From NCBI GenBank assembly GCA_029856045.1, contig JAHQWG010000028.1, forward strand, positions 266,547 through 330,546: a DNA stretch of 64,000 bases. The letters are read 5' to 3'. The position numbers and the translations under genes are program-made. The notes under the pieces were generated by a model. It had not been told where the DNA came from. It did no database searches and was given only the letters and a program-made list of their open reading frames with translations. Below, in pieces: positions 60,797 through 64,000 of the stretch. Every line of letters begins with the position of its first letter. Within the stretch, counting starts at the first letter, position 1. The DNA comes from Promethearchaeia archaeon (GTDB taxonomy: Archaea > Asgardarchaeota > Lokiarchaeia > Sigyniarchaeales > SOKP01).

Positions 60797-61153
60797 CCCT
60801 ACACCTCCCAATAGAGCCACTCTGGATTTATTGATTAACCTTTAGAATGGAAATTATTTATTTTTTAAAATTTCAGAAAAATATTTTATTTTTTTACCGA
60901 TTATGTAAAATTTTTACTTTTTTTTTTAAATTTGTTTACCTAATTAATACTTGGATCACATATTTAAACTTTTTGTTATAATAAAAGAAAAAGTAATTGT
61001 AAAAAAAGAAAATTATTCTTATTTATTAAATAATTCTTATAAAGAAATTTAAAATACAGTAAAATTATGTATTTAATAATTCTGTGCTTCTACCCAATTG
61101 TTATGAAAAAAAGTGAGTAAATTGAATTAATAATACCTTTTTCAAAGAATATA
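60797..61153. other. Noncoding gap
   Basis: About 350 A+T-rich bases with no convincing frame. Long T and A runs and near-repeats of ATTATTCTTA / AATAATTCTTA (about 61012-61040) are present. I see no tRNA or other RNA gene. Confidence 0.5.
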
Positions 61154-61600
61154 TTATTTTTTAGTAAAAAAATTTTCAATCTCAGGTTTAAATTCTTGGA
61201 ATTTATCAATAATAGTAAAATTCTCATTATTATATCTCTGTATAAATTGTTTTAGTATAAGTTCCAACTTAACTTTGACTTTTTCAACTTGTTTATCAAT
61301 ATTTTTCTTTTTATCACATATAGCATATGCAAGAATGTTTTCTACAGTATTGAAATCTCCCGCTTGAATTGTTCCAGTAATAAAAATAAAAAGAATATCG
61401 CCTGATTCAAGATATTCTAAAGCAGAACCTTGAAATGCTTTTTCTACAAATTGTGTTATAGCAGAAATAAATGATGATCTAAGGTCCTTATGAACTTCCT
61501 TTTTTGTTTTTACCGAGATGTTTTTAATGATATAATTTACAATCGTAAATCCACGAAATATTATACCAGCTTCATATAATTCTTTCAAATTATTAACCAT
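61154..61600 (-). CDS. Hypothetical protein, possibly longin/roadblock-like
   Basis: A 148-residue soluble protein with an alternating helix/strand pattern: helix 1 (LKELYEAGIIFRGF), a central helix with DLRSSFISAITQFVEKAF and a strand pair ending in GDILFIFITGTI, then a C-terminal helical part. The arrangement is reminiscent of small longin or roadblock-type modules common in Asgard genomes, but I cannot assign it firmly. It is divergent from the GTPase gene at 61801, which could be a functional partner. No catalytic motif is visible. Confidence 0.55.
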   Translation of the reverse strand: MVNNLKELYEAGIIFRGFTIVNYIIKNISVKTKKEVHKDLRSSFISAITQFVEKAFQGSALEYLESGDILFIFITGTIQAGDFNTVENILAYAICDKKKNIDKQVEKVKVKLELILKQFIQRYNNENFTIIDKFQEFKPEIENFFTKK

Positions 61601-61800
61601 TCATTACTTTAATTTGTTATAAACATTAACTACTTTGAATAAAATTTTCTCGAATTTAAAATATGAGCCATTACTACATATTTATCTAATTATATTAATA
61701 AATATAAAGGCAAATTTATAAGGAAAAACATTCTTACCTTTGTTAAGTATTACAATTATAATTAAAAATCAAATATAGAGTAAGAATTTGAGAGAATTTT

Positions 61801-62805
61801 ATGCTTGTTGATGAAATTAACATAAAATTAGTCATTTTGGGTGTTGGAAGTGTTGGAAAAACTTCAATAGTAAAATCATTTTTAGATCAAGAGATTCCAA
61901 GAATGTATATTCCAACAATTGGAAGCAGTATTGCAAGGAAGGAATTTATATTAAAAAATATTGCAATTAAAATTAATATTTGGGATATTGGTGGTCAAAA
62001 ATCCTTTAATCCTTTAAACCCAGTATTTTTTACTAATGTTGATGCAGCTTTTTTAGTGTTTGATTTAACTCAACCAAAAGAAACATTACCTAGATTAGAA
62101 ATTGATTATTTAGCAAATTTGTCAAAATATACCAATAAATGTATTGCATTTGTAATTGGAAATAAATTAGATTTAATTTCAACTAAGGAAGAACTAGAGA
62201 ATATTGCAAATTATTATAAAATAAAAAATGTTCCATTAATTCTAACTTCTGCTAAAACTCAAGAAAACCTACTTGAAGCATTTAATTTAATCATATTTAA
62301 CTTTTTGAAGGAATGGGAGAAAGGACTTAAATCTAAACAATTTCAGGGAATATCAAATGAATTCTTGAACTTAATTAACAAAACTGAAAATCAGCTAAAA
62401 GATTTATTTGTAAATTTAGATAAGGTAGACTCAATTATGATTTCAAGTAAATCATTACCTCAATTAACTAAAAAAAAAATTTCATCTTCTACCCCTAATT
62501 TAGATTCTGGAATTGAATTAATTGATTATGGAAGATATAAGAAAAAAATTGAAGAATTTAATAAAATAAAAGATCATATTACTGATTCATTTGATAATAA
62601 ATTAACCATTATAAAAGATGTAATTTCAAGTTTAAAAACAACTCCAATAGATTCACTTATTGATACAATTGACAAAACAATGAAACAATTAAATGATATT
62701 AAAAAAGATTTTGAATTTAACTTAGATTCCTTATTGAGTTTAGAAAAAAGTGAACAAAATGTGAAAGAAGTAAAGAAAGAACTTAAAGAAACTGGAGGCG
62801 AATAA
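61801..62805 (+). CDS. Small GTPase with long coiled-coil C-terminus
   Basis: A 334-residue GTPase. The N-terminal 175 residues carry G1 LGVGSVGKTSIVKSF near 13-27, switch I YIPTIGSS near 39, G3 WDIGGQKSFNP near 61 (Arf-like G-G-Q in an otherwise Ras/Rab-like fold), G4 GNKLDL near 119 and G5 TSAKTQEN near 149. All nucleotide-binding motifs are intact. The C-terminal 150 residues are predicted helical and coiled-coil, with no prenylation motif. A coiled-coil protein gene starts within 27 bases downstream on the same strand, and the two probably form a complex. Confidence 0.88.
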   Translation: MLVDEINIKLVILGVGSVGKTSIVKSFLDQEIPRMYIPTIGSSIARKEFILKNIAIKINIWDIGGQKSFNPLNPVFFTNVDAAFLVFDLTQPKETLPRLEIDYLANLSKYTNKCIAFVIGNKLDLISTKEELENIANYYKIKNVPLILTSAKTQENLLEAFNLIIFNFLKEWEKGLKSKQFQGISNEFLNLINKTENQLKDLFVNLDKVDSIMISSKSLPQLTKKKISSSTPNLDSGIELIDYGRYKKKIEEFNKIKDHITDSFDNKLTIIKDVISSLKTTPIDSLIDTIDKTMKQLNDIKKDFEFNLDSLLSLEKSEQNVKEVKKELKETGGE

Positions 62806-62831
62806 AGATTCCAAAAGAGAAAAAAGATAAA

Positions 62832-63398
62832 ATGGAGCAGATAGAAAGCACAAATGAAATTACAATGGATGAGATTGAAGAATTAGATGAACAACTTATT
62901 AATATTGAGAATTGGGTAAAATTTTTTGATGGAGAGATAAAAACTATAAAAAATGATGTCAGTAATATTCGAGAGCAAATAAAAACTCAAGAAAAAACTA
63001 TAAAAAATGATGTCAGTAATATTCGAGAGCAAATAAAAACTCAAGAAGAAATAATCAATAGTAAATTTAAAGAATTTTCTGAGCAATATTTAATTGATAA
63101 AAAAAATATGACAGCAAAATTACAAGAAATTGAAAGTGAATATGATACAATGAAAATTTCCTTGGCAATAAATGAAAAACACCTATTGGAAAGGTTAAAA
63201 TCGATGATAAGTGCCGAGATAGACATGGCTGTTAAAGGTAAGGAGCAGGAATTACTTATGAATTTGTGGATTGATGAATTAAATCAGATTATTTCGGATT
63301 TTGAAAAATTAAAGAGCATGCATCCAAAGGAATTTTCACTTCGGATTAATGAAATATCAAAAACAGTTGAGATATTTAAACAAAATCTTAAAAAATAG
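62832..63398 (+). CDS. Coiled-coil protein with internal 18-residue repeat
   Basis: A 188-residue helical coiled-coil protein. It contains two copies of TIKNDVSNIREQIKTQEK/E (about residues 38-73) that are nearly identical at DNA level. No enzymatic motif. It lies just after the GTPase gene and is probably its scaffold or effector partner. The ATG at 62832 has a weak ribosome-binding site; an ATT at 62808, in frame and nine bases after GGAGG (62794-62798), is a possible alternative start adding eight residues. Confidence 0.7.
   Translation: MEQIESTNEITMDEIEELDEQLINIENWVKFFDGEIKTIKNDVSNIREQIKTQEKTIKNDVSNIREQIKTQEEIINSKFKEFSEQYLIDKKNMTAKLQEIESEYDTMKISLAINEKHLLERLKSMISAEIDMAVKGKEQELLMNLWIDELNQIISDFEKLKSMHPKEFSLRINEISKTVEIFKQNLKK
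62943..63050 (+). repeat. Tandem 54-base repeat inside the coiled-coil gene
   Basis: Two copies, 62943-62996 and 62997-63050, differ at one base only. Such near-identity shows a very recent in-frame duplication of an 18-residue coiled-coil unit, so the length of this gene may vary between strains. Confidence 0.9.
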
Positions 63399-63543
63399 AA
63401 TTTATATTCCTGCTTTTTACAAAGTTAATCTAAGTTAATTTCCTTTTAATTAAATTTATTGCATTTATTCAATTATTCTAAATTATAAATGCCTCGTCTA
63501 AATAAATATAAATAAATTCGCTCAATATTTTTTGTTATAACCA

Positions 63544-64000
63544 ATGATTGATCAAAATTTTATTGAATTTTTAATACCAATATTAGTCTCTTTATTCTGT
63601 GGTTTTATTATTGGAATTGAACGAACAAGAGTATCTGCACAATATGGTGCTAGAGATCATATATTTTTTTCAATAATATCTACTACAATTATTATTCTAT
63701 ATGATAAATTTTTGCAAGATCTAGGTTTTTATATTCTTATTATTATTTTTGGAGGAATGATTGTATTTTTATTAATTGGTACTTTTTATCGATTATTTAG
63801 AACTGATGACCCAGGATATACGACAACATTATCTATGCTTTTGGCAATGGTTGTTGGAATCGTTAGTTATTATAATTCTTATCTTGCTATAACTATTTCA
63901 GTTATATTTTTAATAATCCTTTCTACTAAAAAGCAATTCTATAAAATACAAAAGTTAAAAGATATTGAATGGACAGGAACTGTTGAATTTTTAGCAATTA
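63544..64000 (+). CDS. Partial MgtC/YhiD-like membrane protein
   Basis: The frame is open from an ATG at 63544 to the window edge, giving 152 visible residues. The N-terminus has a membrane helix with FCGFIIGIERTR, followed by YGARDHIFFSI; this resembles the GLERE...G-x-R-T pattern of MgtC/SapB and related DUF4010 membrane proteins. Further membrane helices follow (IIILYDKF, GFYILIIIFGGMIVFLLIG and beyond). GTTATAA lies about 10 bases before the ATG. The function of the family, possibly linked to magnesium or membrane-potential homeostasis, is not settled; the C-terminus is outside the window. Confidence 0.65.
   Translation, partial: MIDQNFIEFLIPILVSLFCGFIIGIERTRVSAQYGARDHIFFSIISTTIIILYDKFLQDLGFYILIIIFGGMIVFLLIGTFYRLFRTDDPGYTTTLSMLLAMVVGIVSYYNSYLAITISVIFLIILSTKKQFYKIQKLKDIEWTGTVEFLAI

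Noticed and set aside
60725-60843. Plus-strand mini-frame of about 35 codons
   Set aside because: No ribosome-binding site; composition matches noncoding DNA and it overlaps the better-supported minus-strand frame.
1-64000. CRISPR arrays, complete insertion sequences, rRNA and tRNA genes
   Set aside because: No regularly spaced repeats, transposase motifs, rRNA or cloverleaf structures were seen on either strand; a computed search would be needed to exclude divergent cases.

Overview
The window is strongly A+T rich and looks archaeal, most likely from an Asgard archaeon of the Lokiarchaeia type (an inference from gene content, not from a marker tree). Supporting signs are five Ras/Rab/Arf/Rag-like small GTPases (32052, 35535, 51220, 52537, 61801), several longin-like domains next to or fused with them, an archaeal histone (36235-36444), a Hef/FANCM-type helicase, a TreT-type trehalose synthase, Shine-Dalgarno sequences of the GGAGGTGA type and many TTG starts. 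No rRNA, tRNA, CRISPR array or complete transposon was seen. Genes are cut by both edges (1-345 and 63544-64000).

Region 1 (0.6-11.2 kb) holds a tandem ACT protein, a sugar ABC transporter operon (binding protein, a fused double permease, ATPase) divergent from a TreT-like glycosyltransferase, then a nuclease-less Hef-like helicase and a small gene/nucleotidyltransferase pair. Decayed tails of the ACT gene and of the helicase at 1037-1164 suggest that the transporter block was inserted between these two genes. Region 2 (11.2-31.2 kb) is a metabolic and accessory mix: a fused corrinoid/UroD-type methyltransferase, GNAT, 2H phosphoesterase, methyltransferase, DUF169, a GHMP sugar kinase coupled to an NDP-sugar pyrophosphorylase, two HEPN/MNT pairs in opposite gene orders, alpha/beta hydrolases with a split dead paralogue, DUF2804, a second UroD-type protein with a GuaA-like ATP-PPase, a GH3 glycosidase, and two 2-hydroxyacyl-CoA dehydratase/benzoyl-CoA reductase-type subunits.

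Region 3 (31.4-39.4 kb) mixes a lone PAS protein, an Arf-like GTPase with a long tail, an HhH DNA glycosylase-like protein, a HAD phosphatase, a Rab-like GTPase, the histone, nitroreductase, flavodoxin, a receiver protein and a radical SAM protein. Region 4 (39.4-51.1 kb) is a phosphorelay island: three multi-PAS histidine kinases, stand-alone receivers, a receiver relic, a longin-like protein with a degenerate HisKA whose histidine is replaced, and two paralogous proteins that combine a ribbon-helix-helix domain, a HisKA-like helix with intact histidine and a receiver domain, flanking one kinase.

Region 5 (51.2-64 kb) begins with two adjacent Rag-like GTPases carrying the HKxD motif of Rag proteins, one ending in a Rag-like roadblock domain and the other in winged-helix and longin-like domains. 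It continues with a calcineurin-type phosphoesterase, an orphan DNA methyltransferase, a large membrane protein, glycerate 2-kinase, a GC-rich noncoding or small-ORF island (60598-60796), a GTPase/coiled-coil pair and the start of an MgtC-like membrane protein. The strongest candidates for something undescribed are the RHH-HisKA-receiver proteins with their kinase, the Rag-like pair, the longin/degenerate-HisKA protein, and a recurrent pattern of reading frames that seem to begin at AUA or AUU.
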